Shown in pieces: positions 33,252 to 40,806 of a stretch of 64,000 nucleotides of DNA. Source of the stretch: a virus. The stretch covers positions 1-64,000 of the IMG/VR virus record IMGVR_UViG_3300008259_002809, one strand, 5' to 3'. Position numbers and translations under genes: made by a program. The notes beneath the pieces are model-generated. The model saw nothing but the letters and a program-made list of their open reading frames with translations. It searched no databases and was not told the DNA's origin. How positions within the stretch are numbered: the stretch's first letter is position 1; every line of letters starts with the position of its first letter.

Positions 33252-33730
33252 CTCAACTTTACCGCATTATACCGTTGGAAAAGAAGTCCATTGAATATTT
33301 TGTGGATGTGTTTGAGCAGTTACCAGACGGCACAATCCGCGGATTTGACGTCACTGAGACTTGGCGCTGGGGGCAAGGATGGCGTGAGGAAGACGAACCT
33401 GTTTGGCGCTTTGAAGTAGAAAGCAACAACGGCATCCACTGTAGACCCAACGTAGGATGGGGTTGTGAACTAGACGATCTTTGTGCTGTCTATGTAAACT
33501 TCAGCGACGGGTTCTCAGAAGAAGAAAAAGAAGAAATTGAAGCCATACTTCGTTGGGAGCGTGAGGACGAAGATGGTCGATCTGGAACTGCTTGGCTCTA
33601 TGACGGAGATCATAATTGGGAAATTGAAGATGATCACGTTAGGATAATTGGCCCTGCTAAAATTGATTTGTGCGATGAAGATGGCACAGTCTTGCAGGAA
33701 AATGTTAAACCCTATGATGAAGGCGAGTAA
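33248..33730 (+). CDS. Acidic hypothetical protein
   Basis: 160 aa from ATG 33248 (ATGA overlap, AGAGG upstream). Strongly acidic (SEEEKEEIEAILRWERED), Trp-rich, perhaps a DNA mimic or regulator; no recognised domain. Confidence 0.6.
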   Translation: MTQLYRIIPLEKKSIEYFVDVFEQLPDGTIRGFDVTETWRWGQGWREEDEPVWRFEVESNNGIHCRPNVGWGCELDDLCAVYVNFSDGFSEEEKEEIEAILRWEREDEDGRSGTAWLYDGDHNWEIEDDHVRIIGPAKIDLCDEDGTVLQENVKPYDEGE

Positions 33731-33732
33731 GG

Positions 33733-34320
33733 ATGTCACAGCAGGCATTTAACAAATCAAATCCCGGTAACCATGTCATGGTTGACCTTGAAACTCTTGG
33801 CACTAGACCCAACAGCCTAATGCTTACAATTGGTGCTGTTAGGTTTAATCCATGGAAGGATGACAGCAACACTTCTATGGAAAAGATGGAAACATTTTAT
33901 CGCCGTGTCAGCATTGATAGTTTTGAAGGATTGGATCATGTCATTGATGATGCTACACTGGAGTGGTGGGGCAATCAAAGCGAAGAAGTTAGAGAAGAAG
34001 CCTTTGCCGAAGACAATCGGCATGACATCCGCAATGTTCTAGCAGATTTCCATCGTTGGTGTGGTGGACTAGATGCTATTTGGGCCAACGGCACTGGCTT
34101 TGACTTGAATATATTGGAACACTTTAGTCGTGAACTCAAGCGTGGCGTTGCTTGGAACTATTGGCAAGCCCGAGATGCACGAACCCTATACAGCCTAGTG
34201 CCAGGACTGCAACGACCCCAAGGTGCCGCACACCATGCACTCTGGGATTGTTGGAGCCAGGTGGTAGGTGTGCAAAGAAGTTTTGCCGCTTTAGGCATCA
34301 ACGAACTTCACAACAGATAA
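33733..34320 (+). CDS. DEDDh 3'-5' exonuclease, DexA-like
   Basis: 195 aa. Motifs: VMVDLETLGT (Exo I, DxE), IWANGTGFDLNILEHF (Exo II) and GAAHHALWDCWSQV (Exo III, HxxxxD). It resembles T4 DexA and the RNase T/Rv2179c-like group. Likely degrades DNA or RNA ends during nucleotide recycling or processing. AAGGA precedes the ATG. Confidence 0.85.
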   Translation: MSQQAFNKSNPGNHVMVDLETLGTRPNSLMLTIGAVRFNPWKDDSNTSMEKMETFYRRVSIDSFEGLDHVIDDATLEWWGNQSEEVREEAFAEDNRHDIRNVLADFHRWCGGLDAIWANGTGFDLNILEHFSRELKRGVAWNYWQARDARTLYSLVPGLQRPQGAAHHALWDCWSQVVGVQRSFAALGINELHNR

Positions 34321-34371
34321 TGCTTGTATAAGTATCTGTCTAAGCGGTCTCATAAGACATTCACCCCGCTC

Positions 34372-34379
34372 TATAAATT
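34372..34379 (+). promoter_or_regulatory. Late-promoter-like octamer for the QueD-like gene
   Basis: TATAAATT, the closest match to the T4 consensus. Start near 34385 leaves a leader of about 38 nt with AAAAGGAG before the ATG at 34423. An AGCGG/CCGCT inverted repeat (34343-34370) lies just upstream. Confidence 0.6.
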
Positions 34380-34422
34380 CTGCATGTCATCAAACTTGCT
34401 ACTTTTAAAAAGGAGAGAAGAG

Positions 34423-34950
34423 ATGGCAAAATATCTATCAACAAAAACTTACGGCAACGATCGAGGACTCAGTTGTTGCTTCCGCCAGTGGCGTTCAACA
34501 CACAGTCATTGCAGTCTACTACATGGCTATTCTATTGGTATCAAATTAGTGTTTGAAAGTGAAACCTTAGATGATCGTAACTGGGTCATGGACTTTGGCG
34601 GACTCAAAGCATTCAAAGAATGGTCGGAATGGCAATTTGATCATACCATGGTCATTGCCAAAGATGATCCAGAACGCAATACGTTTGTAGAACTTAATCG
34701 AATCCAAGGCGGCTTTAAAAACATGGGCATTATTGATCTGCGTATTGTAGACGGTGTGGGCTGTGAAATGTTTGCTGAACTAGTTTACAAGACCATGAAT
34801 GAAATCTTGGCCGCTTATCAAGAAGGCCGAGGATGGACACACCCAGACGGTCGAGTATTTGAAGCACGTTATCCGGTAGGACAAGGTGTAAGACTACGTT
34901 CGGCCGAGGTGTTCGAACATGCAGGCAATTCTGCAATCTACGAGGGATAA
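34423..34950 (+). CDS. QueD-like 6-carboxytetrahydropterin synthase homologue
   Basis: 175 aa from ATG 34423, set by AAAAGGAG; longer in-frame starts exist at 34384 and 34324. Catalytic-type C30 and zinc-ligand H34 are in HCSLLHGYS, and NWVMDFGGLKAFKEW and QFDHTMVIA match the QueD/PTPS fold. E. coli QueD has HGH where this has HGY, so one zinc ligand is altered. QueD makes the precursor of 7-deazaguanine. A QueC-like gene is at 13147. Confidence 0.75.
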   Translation: MAKYLSTKTYGNDRGLSCCFRQWRSTHSHCSLLHGYSIGIKLVFESETLDDRNWVMDFGGLKAFKEWSEWQFDHTMVIAKDDPERNTFVELNRIQGGFKNMGIIDLRIVDGVGCEMFAELVYKTMNEILAAYQEGRGWTHPDGRVFEARYPVGQGVRLRSAEVFEHAGNSAIYEG

Positions 34951-34961
34951 CTTTAATCCCC

Positions 34962-35318
34962 ATGCGTGAAACCAATCTTGGTGATCTAAATCAATACTAC
35001 AGTCGAGGATACACACCTGACAACTGGAATAGATCCACCAAGGTTTGGTTGGTTGATCTTCACGAGTCTTATCTCAGCGAAACATACGGTCCTCATCCTG
35101 GCTTTGCAGTTGACGCTGGCATTTTGGGCATGCCTGCTCAGATCATTGATGAAGCCACAGACATGAGCCAAAATTGGGTAGGTTGGGGATTCTATACGCA
35201 CAACACCAAAAACAGCGTGTATTCAAACATTCCAGTTTTGTTGTTTGCCAAAAAAGAAGATGCACTGATGGCACGATTGCGTTGGACTGGCAGTCCGTGG
35301 CTTACTTTGTGCGGTTAA
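34962..35318 (+). CDS. Hypothetical protein
   Basis: 118 aa, alpha/beta, no motif recognised. Directly downstream of the QueD-like gene and possibly co-transcribed. Its last codons carry the octamer for the next gene. Confidence 0.58.
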   Translation: MRETNLGDLNQYYSRGYTPDNWNRSTKVWLVDLHESYLSETYGPHPGFAVDAGILGMPAQIIDEATDMSQNWVGWGFYTHNTKNSVYSNIPVLLFAKKEDALMARLRWTGSPWLTLCG

Positions 35319-35321
35319 ATA
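35314..35321 (+). promoter_or_regulatory. Late-promoter-like octamer with GGAG near +1
   Basis: GTTAAATA, 5 nt, then TGGAG and the ATG at 35338; GGAG would be bases 2-5 of the RNA. Confidence 0.5.
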
Positions 35322-35337
35322 GCAGTTGGAGATATCA

Positions 35338-35547
35338 ATGACTAAACTCAAATCATGGTTAGGGCAAATCATCAATGATGAAAAAACAGTGGAGTCAAAT
35401 CCGCTGATTGTTAGTCCACGATTCAAGCGTGAAAATTTAGAAACCATGACCAAGGTAGAGTTGTTGAATTATGCCAAACAACATGATATCTTCATCAATG
35501 CCAGGAAACGCAAAGAAGAAATCATTATGATTTTACTAAGGAATTAA
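35338..35547 (+). CDS. Small SAP/HeH-like protein
   Basis: 69 aa from ATG 35338 (GGAG 6 nt upstream). MTKVELLNYAKQHDIFINAR followed by KEEIIMILL looks like a C-terminal helix-extension-helix (SAP or Rho-N-like) unit, often DNA-binding. Confidence 0.5.
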   Translation: MTKLKSWLGQIINDEKTVESNPLIVSPRFKRENLETMTKVELLNYAKQHDIFINARKRKEEIIMILLRN

Positions 35548-35550
35548 ACA

Positions 35551-35895
35551 ATGCAAACTCTAGAAGATCGAGTAACTATCACTGAAGCCGCGGTTCAGCA
35601 GATTCAAGAAATCATAGCCGGAGAAGGATCAGACTTTAATTCTGCACTCAGAATTTTTGTTCAGGGCGGTGGATGCAGTGGTTTTCAATACGGGTTTACT
35701 TTTGACGAAGAAGTCAATGATGATGATTGGCAATTTGACAAGGAAGGAGTGCGTGTTCTAGTTGATTCAATGAGCATGCAGTATCTTGAAGGAGCCACAA
35801 TTGATTTTAAAAAGCAATTGTCTGGTTCTAGTTTTGTAATTTCCAATCCCAATGCCAAATCATCATGTGGTTGTGGATCAAGTTTTAACGCTTGA
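35551..35895 (+). CDS. erpA: A-type Fe-S carrier (IscA/ErpA-like)
   Basis: 114 aa with all three cluster Cys: C42 ([11 protein letters not shown]), C106 and C108 (SSCGCGSSF). A-type carriers transfer [2Fe-2S] or [4Fe-4S] clusters to apo-enzymes. This window encodes several clients: radical SAM proteins (1, 13728) and a Rieske oxygenase (22553). HesB/IscA-like genes are known auxiliary genes of marine phages. Confidence 0.9.
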   Translation: MQTLEDRVTITEAAVQQIQEIIAGEGSDFNSALRIFVQGGGCSGFQYGFTFDEEVNDDDWQFDKEGVRVLVDSMSMQYLEGATIDFKKQLSGSSFVISNPNAKSSCGCGSSFNA

Positions 35896-35920
35896 CACAG
35901 CAACAACATTAAGTTAAAAT
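35892..35920 (+). promoter_or_regulatory. Sigma70-type promoter, leaderless small gene
   Basis: TTGACA, 17-bp spacer, TAAAAT, then 6 nt to the ATG at 35927. No Shine-Dalgarno sequence. Confidence 0.78.
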
Positions 35921-35926
35921 AATATT

Positions 35927-36154
35927 ATGGAAAATTACGCCGACATGAATATGGATCAACTGATGGAACGTCAGAAGTTGATTTACAAAAAGTATTCAGC
36001 GGCCATGGCCGCAGGCGCAAGCATGGATGTAATTAACCAAATGGTCACACACATGGATCAAATCAGACAAGCACTTTGGGAAATTGGCTACAAGCAGACC
36101 TTTGATGCACAAAACAAAAATGAATCAGACCCCTTCAAAGACAGTATTGTTTGA
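35927..36154 (+). CDS. Small helical hypothetical protein
   Basis: 75 aa, Met-rich helices (MNMDQLMERQKLIYKKYSAA). Leaderless by promoter geometry. Not recognised. Confidence 0.6.
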   Translation: MENYADMNMDQLMERQKLIYKKYSAAMAAGASMDVINQMVTHMDQIRQALWEIGYKQTFDAQNKNESDPFKDSIV

Positions 36155-36155
36155 T

Positions 36156-36632
36156 ATGCCGCAGACACAGTTAAACGAAGACGACCTTTTGGAGTTACTT
36201 TATCAAGAGCGCACAGGTGGGTTAACAGCACACCCTGATGTGCTTGATGCTTATGTTCGGGGTTGTGAGAATCTAGGACTAGAAAAAAGATTCTACATTC
36301 AGGACCAGCCAAAGTCTGTGGAAGACGCACTACAACATTGGAGCATGCCCGAAGAGTATCAACATTTGGATTTGGACATGTATTTTGCCACAAGGATCAC
36401 CACTGCTCAAGAAGCCGAGCGTGTGGCCGAAGAACTGGCGTTGTTTAGACTAAACGGTCTTGACACCATGCTGAGGTTCATGATATATATGGTTAAGACC
36501 ATGCGAGATAACAAAGTTGTGTGGGGAGTAGGTCGAGGTAGTTCAGTCAGTTCTTTTCTGCTTTATTTGATAGGACTACACTCAATTAACCCGCTTAAAT
36601 ATAATCTAGACATCAAGGAGTTCATTAAATGA
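36156..36632 (+). CDS. DNA polymerase III alpha-like fragment protein
   Basis: 158 aa from ATG 36156 (longer frame to 36084). The C-terminus VVWGVGRGSSVSSFLLYLIG followed by INPLKYNLDIKEFI closely resembles the GPGRGSAAGSLVAY region of DnaE, preceded by a matching helical segment (RVAEELALFRLNGLDT). The protein stops before the catalytic aspartates, so it cannot polymerise. It may bind primer-template DNA or a replisome partner. AAGGAG inside its end serves the next gene. Confidence 0.65.
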   Translation: MPQTQLNEDDLLELLYQERTGGLTAHPDVLDAYVRGCENLGLEKRFYIQDQPKSVEDALQHWSMPEEYQHLDLDMYFATRITTAQEAERVAEELALFRLNGLDTMLRFMIYMVKTMRDNKVVWGVGRGSSVSSFLLYLIGLHSINPLKYNLDIKEFIK

Positions 36633-37012
36633 TAAGACACAAGACTTTCCGAGGACAGGAATTCAACATGACTGCCTTTGCGGAAAAAAACGGTGATACT
36701 CGTGCGCTTAGTAATGTGTCAATGAACGCCCGCGGAGACATCATTGACAAAGCAGGCAACGTAAAAGTCAAATCTGGGCAAATTTCCAAAGGACTCAGCA
36801 AGATCAACGACAAACGTTCTAAGACTGTGAGTCTCAAGGATGACGAAGAAACTGCACCAGTCAAACAAAGTCAAATTGAGCCAGATTCAACACCTCAGGT
36901 AGCACCAAAAATTTCCGCTACAATTGTTTCAGAACGAGAAGTAGACACACCCGAAGGTCCAGGAATTGAAGTTGAATATTCCGATGGATCCATTGAAATC
37001 ATAAAGAAGTAA
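36629..37012 (+). CDS. Hypothetical protein
   Basis: 127 aa. A conserved-looking N-terminus (MIRHKTFRGQEFNMTAFAEK) precedes a charged, low-complexity middle and a C-terminal VEYSDGSIEIIK strand. 4-nt overlap with the upstream gene, AAGGAG present. Not recognised. Confidence 0.6.
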   Translation: MIRHKTFRGQEFNMTAFAEKNGDTRALSNVSMNARGDIIDKAGNVKVKSGQISKGLSKINDKRSKTVSLKDDEETAPVKQSQIEPDSTPQVAPKISATIVSEREVDTPEGPGIEVEYSDGSIEIIKK

Positions 37013-37014
37013 CA

Positions 37015-37326
37015 ATGAAAATCAAACCACTTAGTAAACGTATTTTGGCAGAGTTGCTAGGACTTGAAGAACGTGTAAGTGCTGGCGGTATTATTTTAAA
37101 AGCAGACAATGGAAAAGACCACGGCATCAGGCCACGTTGGGCATTGATCAAGTATGTTGGCGATGGTATTGATTGGGTCAAACCCGGCGACTATGTGTTG
37201 GTTGCACACGGTCGTTGGACACGAGCCTTGGAAATCGAAGATGACGAAGGCAAAAAACTCAAAGTTGTTCGCTTGGACAACGATGAAATTTTAGCAGTTC
37301 ATACCGGTGTTCCGGAGGAACTATGA
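37015..37326 (+). CDS. GroES/gp31-like co-chaperonin
   Basis: 103 aa. KPLSKRILAELLG, a mobile-loop-like SAGGIILKAD, ALIKYVGDGIDWVKPGDYVL and LDNDEILAVH follow the GroES beta-barrel order. T4 gp31 replaces host GroES so that GroEL can fold the larger capsid protein; a similar role is likely. No GroEL is seen, so host GroEL is the partner. Confidence 0.82.
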   Translation: MKIKPLSKRILAELLGLEERVSAGGIILKADNGKDHGIRPRWALIKYVGDGIDWVKPGDYVLVAHGRWTRALEIEDDEGKKLKVVRLDNDEILAVHTGVPEEL

Positions 37327-37496
37327 CAACTACCAATTTCAAATGTGACACCTGCGGTCAGCAGTATTCCTTTGCCTGTGATTGGAAACAGGGTCGTTGC
37401 CCGCATCATCCCCCTTTCATCAACTCGCATTCAATGCGATTCTATAACTTGTTCACTGCTATAAAAGGGTTTTTCAAACGTGGAAGTTCAACCTAA
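37323..37496 (+). CDS. 57-aa zinc-ribbon-like protein
   Basis: ATG 37323 overlaps the GroES-like stop (ATGA). FKCDTCGQQYSFACDWKQGR has a CxxC pair and a further Cys pair (C19, C26), a possible zinc knuckle. The next gene starts inside it. Confidence 0.55.
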   Translation: MTTTNFKCDTCGQQYSFACDWKQGRCPHHPPFINSHSMRFYNLFTAIKGFFKRGSST

Positions 37497-37668
37497 AGAC
37501 ACAAGCCGAGGCCATTTTTATGTGAGCCTTATCAAAAGCGTCTTGAGAATTATTGCTGGAGGTTGTATCATCACAGCCGGTTACGCTATCAACCAACCCT
37601 GGATTGTTGCAGGCGGTGTGTTGCTACTTGGAGCAGAAATACTAGGCATTGTTGAGGAACTGGTTTGA
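37480..37668 (+). CDS. Small membrane protein, GTG start
   Basis: 62 aa with two hydrophobic helices (VLRIIAGGCIITAGYAI and PWIVAGGVLLLGAEILGI). GTG 37480 lies in the previous gene. A small two-helix protein could be a holin-like or accessory membrane factor; not assigned. Confidence 0.55.
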   Translation: MEVQPKDTSRGHFYVSLIKSVLRIIAGGCIITAGYAINQPWIVAGGVLLLGAEILGIVEELV

Positions 37669-37892
37669 ACCACAAACTAGACATACTTTGGGAAATACAA
37701 CGATTGGGGATGAACTCTCGAGACCCAAGGATGGATGGTTTCAACTGTTGGGGCAACAAACAACGACTCTATGAGATCCTTTGGGAAACCCAAAGGCAAT
37801 TGGAACTTGCCCCACACTTCTCCGTAGAAGACGAATGGTTGTTGGAGAAAAAACAAGAACGGTTCGTTGAAAAACTTCAAGGTCATCGTTGA
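37665..37892 (+). CDS. Small hypothetical protein, TTG start
   Basis: 75 aa, TTG 37665 overlapping the previous stop. Contains a near-repeat (DILWEIQRL and EILWETQRQ). Not recognised. Confidence 0.5.
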   Translation: MNHKLDILWEIQRLGMNSRDPRMDGFNCWGNKQRLYEILWETQRQLELAPHFSVEDEWLLEKKQERFVEKLQGHR

Positions 37893-37917
37893 CTTTTTCT
37901 GCGTTCTCGCTTATAAT
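37889..37917 (+). promoter_or_regulatory. Consensus-like sigma70 promoter for the clamp loader
   Basis: TTGACT, 17-bp spacer, TATAAT; start near 37924, about 22-nt leader with AAGGA before the ATG at 37946. Confidence 0.85.
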
Positions 37918-37945
37918 CAGATATAACATCTGAATAAGGATTGAC

Positions 37946-38506
37946 ATGAAAGAACTCTGGGTAGAAAAGTTTCGGCCAAAGACCACCGACGACTATGTGT
38001 GGATTGACCGTGAACAAAAGAACATGGTTGAAACTTGGATCAAAGACAAGTATATTCCACATCTGCTGTTGGGAGGCAATGCTGGTGCAGGTAAAACTAC
38101 ATTGGCCAAAGTGTTGGTAAATGAACTAGGCATTGATCCAGCAGAATTTCTACATATCAACGCCAGCCGCGACAACGGTGTTGATGTGTTGCGTAATAAG
38201 ATTACCAATTTCTGTAGCACTATGCCAATGGGTCCTTTTAAGATAGTGCTTCTCGACGAGGCCGACTACATTAGTCCGCCGGCACAGGGCATCTTGCGTG
38301 GAGTCATTGAGCAATACAGTGACTCTGTAAGGTTTATTCTAACCTGTAACTATCCCAATAAAATTATTCCTGCGCTACACAGCAGATTGCAGACGATTTC
38401 GTTCAAGCGACTAGATGAAACGGAATTTACTGCAAGGCTGGCCACCATCCTTGTAACAGAAGGTGTTGATGTTGATGGTGAGACTCTTAAACTCTACGTT
38501 TCGTGA
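37946..38506 (+). pseudogene. Clamp-loader large subunit (gp44/RFC-like), N-terminal part
   Basis: 186 aa. MKELWVEKFRPKTTDDYV start, Walker A GGNAGAGKTTLAK, Walker B KIVLLDEAD, and sensor/arginine region CNYPNKIIPALHSRL match T4 gp44, which loads the sliding clamp. It stops at 38506 well short of the family length (T4 gp44 is 319 aa). The missing C-terminal collar domain appears in another frame directly downstream (38518). Either the gene is broken by an internal deletion of about 45-55 codons with a frame change, or the sequence has an assembly error. The ATPase half looks intact. Confidence 0.8.
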
Positions 38507-38517
38507 GGCTCGTAACA

Positions 38518-38729
38518 TGATAATTAAACAGATAAGCCTTGACGAATACGAAGATGTTTATAGATTCATGTATCGCAATCTTGACTTCTGGGGCAAGGAC
38601 GAAGACACTCAAGACTCTGCACTTCTACTAATTCGCAAAGGCCTAGTTAACCACAGCATGGCCGCTGATCCTGAGATCAACTTATCGGCTACATTTGTGG
38701 AATTGGAGAGATTGGCACGTGGCGGATAA
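38518..38729 (+). pseudogene. Clamp-loader C-terminal (collar) fragment
   Basis: From ATG 38518: IIKQISLDEYEDVYRFMYRN, then GLVNHSMAADPEINLSATFV, which match the C-terminal domain of T4-like gp44. The frame extends upstream to 38463 (FREARN precedes the ATG), so it is the +2 remainder of the gene at 37946. It might be translated as a separate subunit, since ATG 38518 is available, but no Shine-Dalgarno sequence is seen. Confidence 0.7.
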
Positions 38730-39303
38730 GATAGTATTAACAGATTGTGATGGCGTCCTTTTAGATTGGGAATCAAAGTTTAAGATCTGGGTCCAAAGAC
38801 AAGGCTATCAATACAAGCCCGACAGTCACGTTTTCTACGATATTGGTCAACAGTTGGGCATTACCAAACAAGCCGGCAGTGACCTAATTGAACGATTCAA
38901 TTGCGGCAGTGACTTTGAACATCTTGAACCCTGGCGTGACAGCGTTGAGGTTGTGCGTAGACTGCATGGCCAAGGATGGAAATTTATAGTCATTACCACA
39001 GCAGGACTACATCCTTGGACTTGGGGACTTAGACGCAGTAATCTTGACCGAGTGTTTGGCCCCGGCGTCATTGACGAGTTGCACGTTCTTCCTCTGCACG
39101 GCGACAAGGGTGTCAAGTTAAAGGACTTTGAAAATTCCAATCTTCTTTGGGTTGAAGACAAGCCCAGCAATGCTGAATTGGGATTCAAGTATGGACTCCG
39201 ACCTTTACTGATGAACACAGATCACAACAGGAATACAAACGTCAATGTTCAGCGAGTAAATAATTGGCTTGAAATTGAACGGATCCTAAATGACCATCAT
39301 TAA
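38719..39303 (+). CDS. HAD-superfamily phosphatase-like protein
   Basis: 194 aa from GTG 38719, GGAGAG upstream. IVLTDCDGVLLDWESKF is HAD motif I, FIVITTAGLHPWTW motif II and LLWVEDKPSNAELG motif IV. Likely a nucleotidase or DNA 3'-phosphatase. Overlaps genes on both sides. Confidence 0.75.
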   Translation: MADKIVLTDCDGVLLDWESKFKIWVQRQGYQYKPDSHVFYDIGQQLGITKQAGSDLIERFNCGSDFEHLEPWRDSVEVVRRLHGQGWKFIVITTAGLHPWTWGLRRSNLDRVFGPGVIDELHVLPLHGDKGVKLKDFENSNLLWVEDKPSNAELGFKYGLRPLLMNTDHNRNTNVNVQRVNNWLEIERILNDHH

Positions 39304-40123
39304 AGACAACTCGCAGTATTACAATTTTCCTCCAGAGTTGGAACCATATCGTAATTTGATTTGGTGTCCGCTTGACTATCCAGATCCACCTGAGATCGAT
39401 GAACAAAAGTTTTTCCAGTGGATTCAAAGTTGCATTGAAAAAGATCGTGGAACCATTGCAGGCTCTGTGGCAGGTGCAGTAGGACCAATCAAGTTTGATG
39501 ATCCCAATCTTCAACGCACCGCCAGTTATTCAGGCAAAGGCACTTACCCCTGGAATCTCATGCATGTCATGCGGTCAGACATTGGATGGCGCCACTTTGA
39601 CAGTCTCAAAGAACAACTACCTGAACTAGCAGAATACATTAAGAATTTGCCTGTTGAAGAATTCATGACCATTAGTTTCTTGAATCAGAAACCTGGCATT
39701 GATGTTGGTCTGCACACAGATCCTGACATTTGGTTTGGATTTAGATTTTATCTAATCAACAAAAGTGGAGCAAGAATTTTCTTTCAAAAGGCCAAGACAC
39801 CCAGCGATCGACGATTGCTTAATATTTCTGAAGAACTTGTTGTTGGAGGATCAGGTTCTGAACCAGAAATTTCCAAGCGGGTGGTAACACATTCCTGGGA
39901 AAGTGTATGTCAAGATGAAGTTATCTATGGTCAGTATCCTAGAGATAGATTTGCTTTTCATCTTACTGCTACACATGCCACGCATGGAGTAGAAAGTGTT
40001 CCTGAGGATGCATCACAGGATCGTGTCACTGGTTTCATTATTTGTAGATTCAAAGCCAAAGAATACGCAGAAATACTTCAACGTAGTGTAGAAAAATATC
40101 GTGACTATGCTGTCTGGTGGTAG
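39290..40123 (+). CDS. 2OG-Fe(II) oxygenase-like protein
   Basis: 277 aa. DVGLHTDPDIWFGFRFYLIN carries HxD, FHLTATHATHGVES the distal His and QDRVTGFIICRF the Arg strand. The insert of about 60 residues between strands is larger than in its relatives. It overlaps the HAD gene by 14 nt and the next oxygenase by 17 nt. Confidence 0.72.
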   Translation: MTIIKDNSQYYNFPPELEPYRNLIWCPLDYPDPPEIDEQKFFQWIQSCIEKDRGTIAGSVAGAVGPIKFDDPNLQRTASYSGKGTYPWNLMHVMRSDIGWRHFDSLKEQLPELAEYIKNLPVEEFMTISFLNQKPGIDVGLHTDPDIWFGFRFYLINKSGARIFFQKAKTPSDRRLLNISEELVVGGSGSEPEISKRVVTHSWESVCQDEVIYGQYPRDRFAFHLTATHATHGVESVPEDASQDRVTGFIICRFKAKEYAEILQRSVEKYRDYAVWW

Positions 40124-40775
40124 TGCATTTAGAACTGTTGACCGTGTGCCAAACCTGATGGCACCAACAGGATTAACAGTTGATGTTGTAAAATTAAAAG
40201 AAACAGTTGACAGCATATTTGATGCTGTGGGCTTTACACCCGATCTTGCCTTTTCAAATTCAAGCAAACAAGTAAGTTTTAACTTCAATCATCCTCAAAT
40301 CATACCAGAGCAAATAAAAAATCTTCACTACGGTGCATTGGCCAACAACGAAGATTTTATCTTCAACAAGTTCGGAATTACCACAGCAGATTTTTGTGTC
40401 TTGGATGAGTTGGCAAAAAATACCTATTTGGAAGAGGTTTATAATTTAGTTAAAGATTGGCATAACAAAAACAAAAGCCAAGAAGGTCAACTCAATCGAG
40501 TGCATTCTACCATACTTGGCAACGGTGCAGGTTACCATTTGCACAGCGATAACCATACCACAATAAGATATCACATAGCATTAAGCACAAACAAGTTTAC
40601 ATACATGATGTGCGAACAATTTGGAGAGGTAAAAGTCACCCACATACCAGTTGATGGGCAGGTATGGTTACTGGATACCAGAGTATTGCATACTGCACTC
40701 AATCTGGCTCCAAACAGATTCAACAAAGCCGAGCGTCTAAGAAATCACTTGATTTTTAGTGTCAGCAACCAATAA
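40107..40775 (+). CDS. 2OG-Fe(II) oxygenase, Asp/Asn hydroxylase-like
   Basis: 222 aa from ATG 40107 (GTG 40101 also in frame). GYHLHSDNHTTIRYHIALST (HxD), WLLDTRVLHTALN (distal His) and RLRNHLIFSVS (2OG Arg). Last of the nine oxygenases; convergent with phoH. Confidence 0.78.
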   Translation: MLSGGSAFRTVDRVPNLMAPTGLTVDVVKLKETVDSIFDAVGFTPDLAFSNSSKQVSFNFNHPQIIPEQIKNLHYGALANNEDFIFNKFGITTADFCVLDELAKNTYLEEVYNLVKDWHNKNKSQEGQLNRVHSTILGNGAGYHLHSDNHTTIRYHIALSTNKFTYMMCEQFGEVKVTHIPVDGQVWLLDTRVLHTALNLAPNRFNKAERLRNHLIFSVSNQ

Positions 40776-40806
40776 CTTGCAAGGGCCGGTGCTGTGGACG
40801 AAACAA

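Noticed and set aside
34324-34422. Earlier starts for the QueD-like gene (34324, 34384)
   Set aside because: A late-type octamer would start transcription after them, and AAAAGGAG points to ATG 34423.
36156-36632. Active replicative polymerase subunit
   Set aside because: Only the GRGSS region is present; the catalytic aspartates and the rest of DnaE are missing.
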